Of a stretch of DNA of 15,138 nt, positions 1 to 6,934 are shown piece by piece (positions within the stretch are counted from its first letter, which is position 1; each line of letters begins with the position of its first letter). This DNA comes from Namhaeicola sp039714555 (GTDB taxonomy: Bacteria > Bacteroidota > Bacteroidia > Flavobacteriales > Flavobacteriaceae). The notes below the pieces were generated by a model. That model was not told the origin of the DNA. It searched no databases and saw only the letters and a list, made by a program, of their open reading frames with translations. The position numbers were made by a program, and so were the translations under genes. The stretch covers positions 1-15,138 of the forward strand of contig JBDLJB010000049.1 of assembly GCA_039714555.1 (NCBI GenBank), given 5' to 3'.

Positions 1-1
1 T

Positions 2-886
2 TGTGTTAATATAATCGATCCAATTGATCCAGAAAACCCAGAGAATCCGGAAGGTGAATGTGATGAATTTGAATTTGATTGTGATACAGATAATGGAGGA
101 GGTGGAACAGGCGATGACCCTGTTGATGAAGATTGTGATACAGGTCAAACAAAAAATGAAGATGGAATCTGTGTAGATGATTGTGATACATCTAAAGATG
201 ATTTGAAAAAAGTTTTTCCAAATACTTTTGATAGTATTCTTGAAGAAATAGCTGATGCATTGAATACATATGCTCAGGATTTTGGACTTGATACTAAGGA
301 GAAACTCCAGCATTTTATTGCTCAAGCAGGGCATGAATCAACAAATTTTACTAGGTTTACAGAGCTTACAGGATGGAAAGTTTCATCACTATCAAGGCAA
401 TGGTCACAGCATTTTAACCCAGTAAATGATCATGATAAAGACCCAAATAAATTAAATCCAAATGATTATGCGAATAGTGGAGGAGTATATGTCGATGCTG
501 AAAAACTTTATAATTATGTTTATATGGATGAAAACAGATCTGATAGAGATAAATTAGGAAATACTCAGGAAGGAGATGGGTACAAATATAGAGGAAGGGG
601 AATTTGGATGTTGACAGGCAGAGATAATTATCAAAAGTTCAACACCTTTTATCAAAATAATTATGATGCTCAGGTGGATATTGTATCAAATCCAGACCTT
701 GTTAGTGGAGATAATAAAATTGCTATTATTAGTGCTTTATGGTATTTTGAAAATAGATTGAACATTGAAATAGATTCAAATACATCAGTTGAAGATGTAA
801 CTCTGAAAGTAAATGGTGGGACTAATGGTCTAACAGATCGTGAAAATAAATTTGAAGAAGCAAAAACAAATATAGATTGTATTTAA
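2..886 (+). CDS. C-terminal part of a large protein with Asp/Cys-rich linker and GH19 lysozyme/chitinase-like domain (5' partial)
   Basis: The frame is open from the first bases of the window, so this is the tail of a longer protein; an in-frame TTG at 203 is not a credible start because the same frame runs upstream without a stop. The first 67 visible residues are a Pro/Glu, Asp, Gly and Cys-rich linker (with GECDEF, GGGGTGDDP and a C-x-x-G-x-x-K-x-x-x-G-x-C pattern). A GH19-type domain follows. It shows the general-acid region AGHES (Glu codon 335-337), a second acidic segment NTQEGDGYKYRGRG (Glu codon 569-571), LTGRDNY, and the late motif VNGGTNGLTDR. The family usually has Q where this protein has M (GIWMLTGR). 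GH19 enzymes cleave chitin or peptidoglycan glycan strands; peptidoglycan is the likelier target here (inference). The small gene 10 nt downstream is the candidate immunity partner. An alternative is a phage or prophage endolysin, but the linker and the second linked module argue for a toxin tail. Confidence 0.85.
   Translation, partial: CVNIIDPIDPENPENPEGECDEFEFDCDTDNGGGGTGDDPVDEDCDTGQTKNEDGICVDDCDTSKDDLKKVFPNTFDSILEEIADALNTYAQDFGLDTKEKLQHFIAQAGHESTNFTRFTELTGWKVSSLSRQWSQHFNPVNDHDKDPNKLNPNDYANSGGVYVDAEKLYNYVYMDENRSDRDKLGNTQEGDGYKYRGRGIWMLTGRDNYQKFNTFYQNNYDAQVDIVSNPDLVSGDNKIAIISALWYFENRLNIEIDSNTSVEDVTLKVNGGTNGLTDRENKFEEAKTNIDCI
55..180 (+). repeat. Linker repeat, copy 1 (in frame within the GH19 protein)
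   Basis: Direct repeat matching 1465-1590 at an offset of exactly 1410 bp. By hand alignment the core 55-138 matches at 81 of 84 positions, and all three differences (97, 100, 118) fall in third codon positions and are synonymous. From 139 to 180 similarity decays, giving about 109 of 126 matches overall. It encodes a Cys/Asp/Gly-rich linker immediately before the toxin-like domain. Confidence 0.9.
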
Positions 887-896
887 AAAAATAAAA

Positions 897-1355
897 ATGA
901 AAAAAATAAAATTAGCCTTAGGAGCAACATCAATAATAATATTATTAGCATTTAGCTACAAATACATTCAAGTTGATATAAAAGAAAAAATAATTGGAAC
1001 TTGGCATATGATTGATCCAAATGATATTAATCAAGAAATAATTCTTCCGACAAAATGGGTTTTTACTTCGGATAATAATTGCATTTGGTATGAAAACAAC
1101 ATTTTAATAAGAGAGTTTAGTTATAACATTACAAATTATTCTTGTAATGATGAATATGATAGTGTTTATAGATATTTAAAATTAGAGAATCCATTAGATT
1201 TAAATGAAGTTTTTTGTTATGCCATTAATGGGATTTCAGAGGAAGAAGATAAAATGTATTTATCAATTGAATTCGATGGAAATCCAAGACCAATGGTTTT
1301 TAAAAAGAATGCAACTTTTCAAAACCCTCATGAATTACCCGAAGATCAACACTAA
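897..1355 (+). CDS. Small membrane-anchored lipocalin-like protein, candidate immunity protein for the GH19 domain
   Basis: The gene starts 10 nt after the GH19 stop with an A-rich leader, so the two are almost certainly co-transcribed. The 152-residue product begins MKKIKLALG and has one hydrophobic segment at about residues 6-20, which is either an uncleaved anchor or a signal peptide without a clear cleavage site. The rest would face the periplasm. It opens with an IIGTW motif (residues 32-36) and is predicted to be largely beta strand, resembling small lipocalin-like domains of Bacteroidota; three cysteines (62, 83, 107) could pair. I do not recognise a named family. Position, size and export fit an immunity protein that guards the periplasm against the glycan-cleaving domain encoded just upstream; this is inference from context. 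Confidence 0.7.
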   Translation: MKKIKLALGATSIIILLAFSYKYIQVDIKEKIIGTWHMIDPNDINQEIILPTKWVFTSDNNCIWYENNILIREFSYNITNYSCNDEYDSVYRYLKLENPLDLNEVFCYAINGISEEEDKMYLSIEFDGNPRPMVFKKNATFQNPHELPEDQH

Positions 1356-1364
1356 ATATTTATG

Positions 1365-1397
1365 GGCTCAGTTGTAATATTGAGCCTTTATTTTATT
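1365..1397 (+). terminator. Rho-independent terminator after the GH19/immunity pair
   Basis: The arms GGCTCA (1365-1370) and TGAGCC (1381-1386) are perfectly complementary, with a possible G-T pair extending the stem. They are followed by a T-rich run to 1397. It lies 10 nt after the stop of the small membrane protein gene and separates that pair from the second module. Confidence 0.75.
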
Positions 1398-1456
1398 TTA
1401 AAACAAATCGGTAAAATTTCACCTTTTAAATGTAATGTATTTACACAAATTTTAAT

Positions 1457-2140
1457 TTGGTGAATGAATGTGATGAATTTGAATTTGATTGTGATACAGA
1501 TAATGGTGGTGGTGGAACAGGCGATGATCCTGTTGATGAAGATTGTGACCCGGGTCAAGTTAAAGATATAAATGGAAGTTGTGTGGATAAACCTTGTTCA
1601 ACTAGTTTAAAATCTAATCCGATGAATAGATTAGAAGTTTTACAAACAAAGAACAATGGTGTTAAAGGAGGATTATATGGAAATGGAAGGGGTAGATTTC
1701 ATGATGGTATTGATCTATATGCACCAGTTGGCACACCCGTTCATGCTATGTTTGATAGTGTAGTAGATTTTTCAATTAATACCCATCAGCAAGATGAAGA
1801 TTGGGAAAATAAAAATAATTGGAATTATGATAGAAATGCAGCAGGAAATAGAATATATATAAAATCTAATATTAATGGAAATGATGTTCAGTTTGGATAT
1901 TGGCATTTAACAAATGTAGCTATAAATCCATCAACTGGAGAAATATACAAAGCTGGAGATCAAATAAATCAAGGGGATATCTTAGGCTATGTAGGTACAA
2001 CTGGAAATGCCAATAGCAAGGATAGTGCTGGATCACATTTACATCTCAGAGGTAGGTTAAATAATAAAGCATTTAATCCTCAAAATTATTTTTATTCAGA
2101 AATAGATTCTTCCACTGGATTAGGGACACCTTGTGATTGA
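1457..2140 (+). CDS. Orphan module: linker copy fused to an M23 metallopeptidase domain
   Basis: The frame opens at TTG 1457 or GTG 1460; no ATG is available, stops lie upstream at 1433 and 1427, and no clear promoter or signal peptide is seen. It therefore looks like a detached C-terminal cassette rather than a normal gene. Residues 3-45 repeat the linker of the protein at the left edge. Residues 70-210 form an M23 (LytM/lysostaphin-like) zinc endopeptidase domain. The metal ligands are present: H82 and D86 (FHDGID) and H196 of SHLHLRGR, with H194 and H150 (GYWHL) as further active-site histidines. M23 enzymes cut peptidoglycan cross-bridges, so both modules in this island would attack the cell wall. 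The cysteines at 30, 42, 47 and 226 may form disulfides after export. It could be expressed by read-through or only after recombination into the upstream gene; intactness of the frame suggests it is not decayed. Confidence 0.8.
   Translation: MVNECDEFEFDCDTDNGGGGTGDDPVDEDCDPGQVKDINGSCVDKPCSTSLKSNPMNRLEVLQTKNNGVKGGLYGNGRGRFHDGIDLYAPVGTPVHAMFDSVVDFSINTHQQDEDWENKNNWNYDRNAAGNRIYIKSNINGNDVQFGYWHLTNVAINPSTGEIYKAGDQINQGDILGYVGTTGNANSKDSAGSHLHLRGRLNNKAFNPQNYFYSEIDSSTGLGTPCD
1465..1590 (+). repeat. Linker repeat, copy 2 (start of the M23 orphan module)
   Basis: Second copy of the 55-180 repeat in the same reading frame. Homology begins abruptly at 1465, close to the first possible start codon of the M23 module. 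Upstream of it the sequence is unrelated to the region before copy 1, as expected for a cassette captured or duplicated with only the end of the linker. Confidence 0.9.
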
Positions 2141-2175
2141 ATTTTTAAATATAAAAACCAAAAAAAACCAAAAAA

Positions 2176-2661
2176 ATGAAAAATATAAAATATAGAATGT
2201 TAGCGCTAATTATTTTTTTAATTGGATTATCTATAAATTTATACGGGCAGGAGTTAAACATCTATCAATTAGATGAAAAAAGTATAACTGTTAATGAGTT
2301 TAATATACTAGATGAAATTAATGAAGAGGATATTGACTTTGAAATTGGAACACCAGATTCAATTATTAAAGGGGGGCAGCAAGAATTGGCTGAATTTGGA
2401 TATGAAACCATTGAATATTGTTATGGAAATTCATATATATCAGTTAGGAATTATTTGATTTCGGATATTAAAATTACTGATACAAGTTTATCAATTAATA
2501 ATATTAAAGTAGGGGATGATATTTTAAAAGTCAAAAGTGAATTTTTAAAGAATAATGTTCAAACTGACCGAATATTAATTAATTATGGTGATTTTGCATT
2601 ATCGTTTTACTATAATTCTTATAATAAAATAACAAAAATTATTTATTATGTGCCACTATAA
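2176..2661 (+). CDS. Small secreted protein, candidate immunity protein for the M23 module
   Basis: The gene starts 35 nt after the M23 stop behind an A-rich leader. The 161-residue product has a charged start (MKNIKYRM), a hydrophobic core at residues 9-22 and a plausible signal peptidase I site after LYG (residue 24), so it is probably periplasmic. The mature part is acidic, rich in Ile, Asp, Glu and Tyr, with only one cysteine, and shows no motif I can assign. Its size, export signal and position directly behind a peptidoglycan peptidase domain mirror the small gene behind the GH19 domain. It shows no clear sequence similarity to that protein, which is expected if each is specific to its own partner. 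The immunity role is inferred from context only. Confidence 0.65.
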   Translation: MKNIKYRMLALIIFLIGLSINLYGQELNIYQLDEKSITVNEFNILDEINEEDIDFEIGTPDSIIKGGQQELAEFGYETIEYCYGNSYISVRNYLISDIKITDTSLSINNIKVGDDILKVKSEFLKNNVQTDRILINYGDFALSFYYNSYNKITKIIYYVPL

Positions 2662-2700
2662 AGACATTTTCCCTGTAAATTAATAAACCAAAGATTTTAA

Positions 2701-2731
2701 AGGGTTCAATTTTTAGAGTTGAACCCTATTT
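2701..2731 (+). terminator. Rho-independent terminator closing the M23 module
   Basis: The 9-bp arms AGGGTTCAA (2701-2709) and TTGAACCCT (2719-2727) pair perfectly around a 9-nt loop and are followed by ATTTT. It marks the right boundary of the accessory island. Confidence 0.75.
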
Positions 2732-2825
2732 TCAAATCTACCTAAAGATAAGCTAGTTATTTTCAAAAACTGGTTTAAATTACATTGATAAAAAATTAAT
2801 TAAGTGTAAAATCTTATATTTCAAA

Positions 2826-2856
2826 TTTGCTTTTTCATTGTTTAAATGTATTTTTG
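2826..2856 (+). promoter_or_regulatory. Predicted Bacteroidota-type promoter for the GHL10 gene
   Basis: TTTG at 2826-2829 and TATTTTTG at 2849-2856 match the -33 (TTTG) and -7 (TAnnTTTG) boxes of Bacteroidota primary promoters, with a 19-nt spacer. Transcription would begin near 2860, leaving a leader of about 45 nt before the ATG at 2906. The remainder of 2732-2905 is plain AT-rich sequence with nothing else recognisable. Confidence 0.55.
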
Positions 2857-2905
2857 GAGTTATAAAATCAATCTATTAACCTTAACTTAATTTTGATACT
2901 TTTAA

Positions 2906-4429
2906 ATGAAATCTAATACTTTACTCCTATTTTTATTACTCCTTTTGTTTTCTATAAAAAACTTTTCTCAACAACATGATAAAAGAGAATTTAGAGGTGT
3001 ATGGATTGCAACGGTTGATAATATTGATTGGCCAAGTACTAATGAGCTAAGTACTGAAGAACAAAAAAAGGAGATCATCAACTTACTCGATCTTTATAAA
3101 AGCTTGAATTTTAATGCAATTATTTTTCAAATACGCCCTTCTGCAGACGCTTTTTACAATTCAAAATACGAACAATGGTCTGGTTGGTTGACAGGTAAAA
3201 ACGGTGATGCTCCAATACCTTACTACGATCCGTTGGGATTTATTATTAGTGAAACTCATAAACGTGGAATGGAATTTCATGCCTGGCTAAATCCTTATAG
3301 AGCTATTGTTAATTATAAAGAATTCCAATCCAATCCGTTACCTTTAACTTATAATAAACCTGAGTGGTTTATCAACTATGGAAAAAATAAATATTTTGAC
3401 CCCGGAATACCGGAAGTTAGAGCCTATACCAATAAAATTGTAGCTGACATCGTACAACAATACGATATTGATGCCATCCATTTTGACGATTACTTTTATC
3501 CTTATAAAATTGAAAATGAGATTTTCCCCGATAATTTATCATTTCAAAAATATGGAGGTGATTTTTATCCAAATAATTTAGATGATTGGCGTAGAGAAAA
3601 TGTAAATATTATTATTAATGAATTAAAAACTACAATAAAATCTATCAAACCCTGGGTACAATTTGGTATTAGTCCGTTTGGCGTTTGGCGAAATAGCAGT
3701 GATGATGTAAATGGTTCAGATACTGATGCCGGGCAAACCAATTATGATGATCTATACGCTGATATTATATTGTGGTTGAAAAATGGTTGGCTAGATTATA
3801 TTTTACCGCAAGCATATTGGCATATAGGATTTAAAAGAGCTGACTACAGTAAAATTGTAAATTGGTGGGCTAACAATAATTTTCAAACCAATTTATATAT
3901 CGGACATGGTTTGTATAGAATGGATAGTAAAAAAGAGAATAAAGCCTGGCGCAAAAAAAAGCCTACTGAAATTGAAAAACAATTGGATCTCAATAAAACA
4001 ATTTCACAAATTCAAGGAAGTGTGTTTTTTAGTGGAAAATCATTTTTAAAAAATCCTCTTAAGATCAATGAAATTTTGAAAAATAAATATTATAAATATC
4101 CTATTCTTCCACCCAGTACAAATAAACAGATCAAATATATTCCCGAACCTGTATTTGATGTAAATATCTCAAAGCTCAATTCGAAAAATCAAAGACTTTC
4201 ATGGGATTCCCTATCGGAAAATAAAGAAAAGGAAGCTATTAAATATCTAATCTATCACTATGACAAGGGCGAAAAAATTAACTCTAGTAACAGTGCAAAA
4301 ATAGTTGCAATCACAGGAGAACATCATTTTGATTTTAGTAAGAAAGAGTTTAAAAAAGGGAGTATTTTTGCAATTATTGCAGTCAGTAGAAATAACAACA
4401 AAAGTAATCCTGTAAATATTAAGAGATAA
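2906..4429 (+). CDS. Secreted glycoside hydrolase-like protein, GHL10/DUF187 family, with C-terminal FnIII-like domain
   Basis: The 507-residue protein has a strongly hydrophobic signal peptide (residues 4-20, probable cleavage near FSQQ). The following TIM-barrel-like domain opens with FRGVWIATVDNIDWPS (29-44) and contains FQIRPSADAFYNS (74-86), YYDPLGF (106-112), FHAWLNPYRA (124-133) and IHFDDYFYPY (191-200), the signature segments of the DUF187/GHL10 family (YngK-like). The paired acidic residues of HFDDY are good active-site candidates. From about residue 405 a beta-rich FnIII-like domain begins (EPVFDVNISK, LSWDS, FAIIAVSR). Family members are thought to act on cell-envelope or exogenous polysaccharides; the substrate is not clear from sequence. 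No type IX secretion C-terminal sorting domain is visible. The next gene begins 14 nt downstream, so the two probably share a transcript. Confidence 0.85.
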   Translation: MKSNTLLLFLLLLLFSIKNFSQQHDKREFRGVWIATVDNIDWPSTNELSTEEQKKEIINLLDLYKSLNFNAIIFQIRPSADAFYNSKYEQWSGWLTGKNGDAPIPYYDPLGFIISETHKRGMEFHAWLNPYRAIVNYKEFQSNPLPLTYNKPEWFINYGKNKYFDPGIPEVRAYTNKIVADIVQQYDIDAIHFDDYFYPYKIENEIFPDNLSFQKYGGDFYPNNLDDWRRENVNIIINELKTTIKSIKPWVQFGISPFGVWRNSSDDVNGSDTDAGQTNYDDLYADIILWLKNGWLDYILPQAYWHIGFKRADYSKIVNWWANNNFQTNLYIGHGLYRMDSKKENKAWRKKKPTEIEKQLDLNKTISQIQGSVFFSGKSFLKNPLKINEILKNKYYKYPILPPSTNKQIKYIPEPVFDVNISKLNSKNQRLSWDSLSENKEKEAIKYLIYHYDKGEKINSSNSAKIVAITGEHHFDFSKKEFKKGSIFAIIAVSRNNNKSNPVNIKR

Positions 4430-4443
4430 AAGGGCTTATATTT

Positions 4444-5859
4444 ATGACCAGTATTAGCATTTTCGATATTCTTAAAATTGGTGTAGGACCCTCAAGTTCG
4501 CATACTTTAGGACCATGGCGAGCAGCTGAACAATGGGTCAAAGAATTAAAAGAAACCCAAATTTTTTATGAAGGTATTCATATAAAAATTGATCTTTACG
4601 GTTCTTTATCCTTAACAGGAAAAGGTCACGCTACCGATATTGCAACAATTTTAGGGTTAACTGGTGCTGATCCGGTTACTTTTGATCCTGAAAAAATTAA
4701 CAACTCCATTGAGATCATAACTACTTTAAAAAGGATTAATTTTAACAATGAATATACTTTGGAATTTGATCCTAAAAGAGACATTGTTTTTAATAAAGAA
4801 TTTTTAGCTTTTCATCCTAACGGAATAATGTTTACCTTAACTTTAAATAATGGAACTACTTATTCGAGCACATACTATTCGATAGGGGGCGGATTTATAA
4901 TTAAAGAAGGCCAGGATTTAACTTCAATCGAACAAATTGATTTACCCTTTCCAATTATCACATCAAAAGACCTATTAGGCTATTGTAAAACAGAAAACGT
5001 TTCAATTTCTGAGATTGTTTTACGCAACGAAAGAACATGGAAAACAGAAGTTCAGATCAACGAAGATATTAAAAATATATGGCACACCATGTTGAATAGT
5101 ATATACACCGGATGTCATAAAAAAGGAATATTACCTGGAGGACTAAACGTTAAAAGAAGAGCACCTGAAATTCATAGAAAATTAATTGATGAGACTCATT
5201 ATTCAGATGCAGAATCATGGATAAATTCAATACGAAATACAGAAGTAAAATTCAGACAAATTTTAAAATGGGTAAGCTGCTTTGCTTTAAGTGTGAATGA
5301 AGTAAATGCTTCTTTAGGCCGTGTAGTAACTGCTCCAACAAATGGAAGTGCCGGTGTAATCCCTGCAGTTTTAATGTATTATTTGGTCATTGAAAATCAT
5401 AAAGCAAGCTTTGAACATATCAAAAAATTCTTATTAGTTGCCGGTGAAATTGGCTGTATCTTTAAAAAAAATGCAACAATTTCTGCTGCTATGGGTGGCT
5501 GTCAAGCAGAGATTGGTGTTTCTTCTGCTATGGCTGCCGGTGCTTTAACTGAATTGCTGGGTGGAACTCCGGAACAAGTAACAATTGCCGCTGAAATTGC
5601 TATGGAGCATCACCTTGGTTTAACATGTGATCCTATTGGTGGTTTGGTTCAGGTACCTTGTATTGAAAGAAATTCTATGGGAGCTATCAAAGCCATAAGT
5701 GCTGCAGAGTTAGCTTTAGAAAGTGATTCTTCAAGTGTAAAAGTAACACTTGATGAAGTAATTAATACCATGTGGGAAACTGCACAGGATATGAATCATA
5801 AATATAAAGAAACTTCTGAAGGAGGCTTGGCAGTTTCTGTAAATCTTGCAGATTGTTAG
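4444..5859 (+). CDS. sdaA: L-serine ammonia-lyase (L-serine dehydratase), single-chain iron-sulfur type
   Basis: This cytoplasmic enzyme converts L-serine to pyruvate and ammonia using a [4Fe-4S] cluster. The 471-residue chain carries the beta domain first (GVGPSSSHTLGPWRAA, residues 13-28) and the catalytic alpha domain second (TAPTNGSAGVIPAV, 296-309). The three expected cluster cysteines are C353 (GGCQAE), C395 (CDPIGG) and C406 (VPCIERN), spaced 42 and 11 residues apart, the same spacing as in the characterised Legionella enzyme. The chain ends exactly in a cysteine (C471), matching the C-terminal Cys tail described there as an extra cluster ligand that serine displaces. It follows the GHL10 gene by 14 nt; the functional link between them is not obvious. 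Confidence 0.96.
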   Translation: MTSISIFDILKIGVGPSSSHTLGPWRAAEQWVKELKETQIFYEGIHIKIDLYGSLSLTGKGHATDIATILGLTGADPVTFDPEKINNSIEIITTLKRINFNNEYTLEFDPKRDIVFNKEFLAFHPNGIMFTLTLNNGTTYSSTYYSIGGGFIIKEGQDLTSIEQIDLPFPIITSKDLLGYCKTENVSISEIVLRNERTWKTEVQINEDIKNIWHTMLNSIYTGCHKKGILPGGLNVKRRAPEIHRKLIDETHYSDAESWINSIRNTEVKFRQILKWVSCFALSVNEVNASLGRVVTAPTNGSAGVIPAVLMYYLVIENHKASFEHIKKFLLVAGEIGCIFKKNATISAAMGGCQAEIGVSSAMAAGALTELLGGTPEQVTIAAEIAMEHHLGLTCDPIGGLVQVPCIERNSMGAIKAISAAELALESDSSSVKVTLDEVINTMWETAQDMNHKYKETSEGGLAVSVNLADC

Positions 5860-5911
5860 GATTAGTAAATTAGTTCTTCAAAATATTTTTTGGCTAAATA
5901 ATTCTTTTTAT

Positions 5912-6859
5912 CTAACTATTTAAAAACGCAGTAACATTCCGTTCGATCCTATCCAAAATATTATGTGTTTCAGCTTTTTTAAATTTTTTACCGGTAATAT
6001 TTTCGTACAATTCAATATAACGATTAGATATCTCGATAAGTTTTTCATCGGTCATTTCCGGAATTTTTTGTCCTTTCAAACCCTGAAAACCATTTTCAAT
6101 TAACCACTGACGAACAAATTCTTTTGACAATTGTTTTTGAGTTTCTCCTTTATCTTGTCTATTTTGATAACCATCTGCATAAAAATAGCGCGAAGAATCC
6201 GGTGTATGAATTTCATCTATCAAAACAATTTGACCCTCTTTAGTTTTTCCAAACTCATATTTTGTGTCTACTAAGATCAAATCACGTTTAGCAGCAATTT
6301 CAGTACCACGTTTAAACAATTTATGGGTATAATCTTCTAACACTTTATAATCATTTTCACTTACAATTCCTTGAGCGATAATATCTTCTCTAGAAATATC
6401 CATATCGTGCATTCCATCATCTGCTTTGGTAGAAGGTGTAATAATTGGACTTGGAAATTTATCATTCTCTTTCATCCCCTCGGGCATCTTAACACCGCAA
6501 ATCTCTCTTTTTCCATCTCGGTATTCTCTCCATGCATGACCTGCCAAGTAACCTCTAATTACCATTTCTACTTTAAAAGGAATACACAATTTACCAACAG
6601 AAACATTAGGATCAGGTATAGCCAATAACCAGTTTGGCACTACATCTTCAGTTTCTTTCATCATCATCAATGCAATTTGATTTAAAATCTGTCCTTTAAA
6701 TGGAATTTGTCTTGGCATAATAACATCAAAGGCCGAAAGTCTGTCAGTAGCAATCATCACCATTAATTCATCATTTATATTGTAAACTTCTCTAACTTTT
6801 CCTTTATAAACATTTTTTTGTTTCGGAAAATGAAAATCTGTATTATTAATTGTATTCAT
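5912..6859 (-). CDS. purC: Phosphoribosylaminoimidazole-succinocarboxamide synthase (SAICAR synthetase)
   Basis: This ATP-dependent enzyme joins aspartate to CAIR in de novo purine synthesis. The 315-residue length matches the longer, yeast ADE1-like form rather than the roughly 240-residue E. coli form. Motifs include YKGKVREVY (18-26, nucleotide-binding strand), TDRLSAFDV (38-46), IRGYLAGHAWREY (101-113), KFPSPIITPSTKADDGMHD (134-152) and LIDEIHTPDSSRYF (213-226). The gene is convergent with sdaA; the 52-nt gap between their stops shows no convincing terminator hairpin. It lies 75 nt downstream of phoH on the same strand and has its own -7-like box, so it may be expressed both from phoH and alone. 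Confidence 0.97.
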   Translation of the reverse strand: MNTINNTDFHFPKQKNVYKGKVREVYNINDELMVMIATDRLSAFDVIMPRQIPFKGQILNQIALMMMKETEDVVPNWLLAIPDPNVSVGKLCIPFKVEMVIRGYLAGHAWREYRDGKREICGVKMPEGMKENDKFPSPIITPSTKADDGMHDMDISREDIIAQGIVSENDYKVLEDYTHKLFKRGTEIAAKRDLILVDTKYEFGKTKEGQIVLIDEIHTPDSSRYFYADGYQNRQDKGETQKQLSKEFVRQWLIENGFQGLKGQKIPEMTDEKLIEISNRYIELYENITGKKFKKAETHNILDRIERNVTAFLNS

Positions 6860-6881
6860 TTTAATAATAATTTAGTGTAAA

Positions 6882-6889
6882 CAAAAATA
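6882..6889 (-). promoter_or_regulatory. Predicted -7 box upstream of purC
   Basis: On the minus strand this reads TATTTTTG, an exact TAnnTTTG match, placed about 22 nt before the purC ATG. I found no good TTTG -33 element at the expected distance, so the call is weak; read-through from phoH may be the main source of transcript. Confidence 0.35.
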
Positions 6890-6934
6890 GTTAAAATGTA
6901 ACTTAAATTTCTAATCTAAAATTTTTAAATCATT

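Noticed and set aside
6..191. Minus-strand frame rich in His and Leu
   Set aside because: It is the antisense of the Asp-rich linker; the composition is explained by complementing GAT/GAA codons.
203..205. TTG as the start of the GH19 gene
   Set aside because: The frame is open to the left edge and encodes the linker shared with the second module, so this is an internal Leu codon.
2..2731. Prophage lysis cassette
   Set aside because: GH19 and M23 domains occur in phage lysis genes, but there is no holin, no other phage gene, and the linker-sharing module layout with exported partners fits a toxin locus better.
2906..4429. Type IX secretion sorting domain on the GHL10 protein
   Set aside because: The C-terminus is an FnIII-like domain ending in a basic tail, without the conserved features of type A or B sorting domains.
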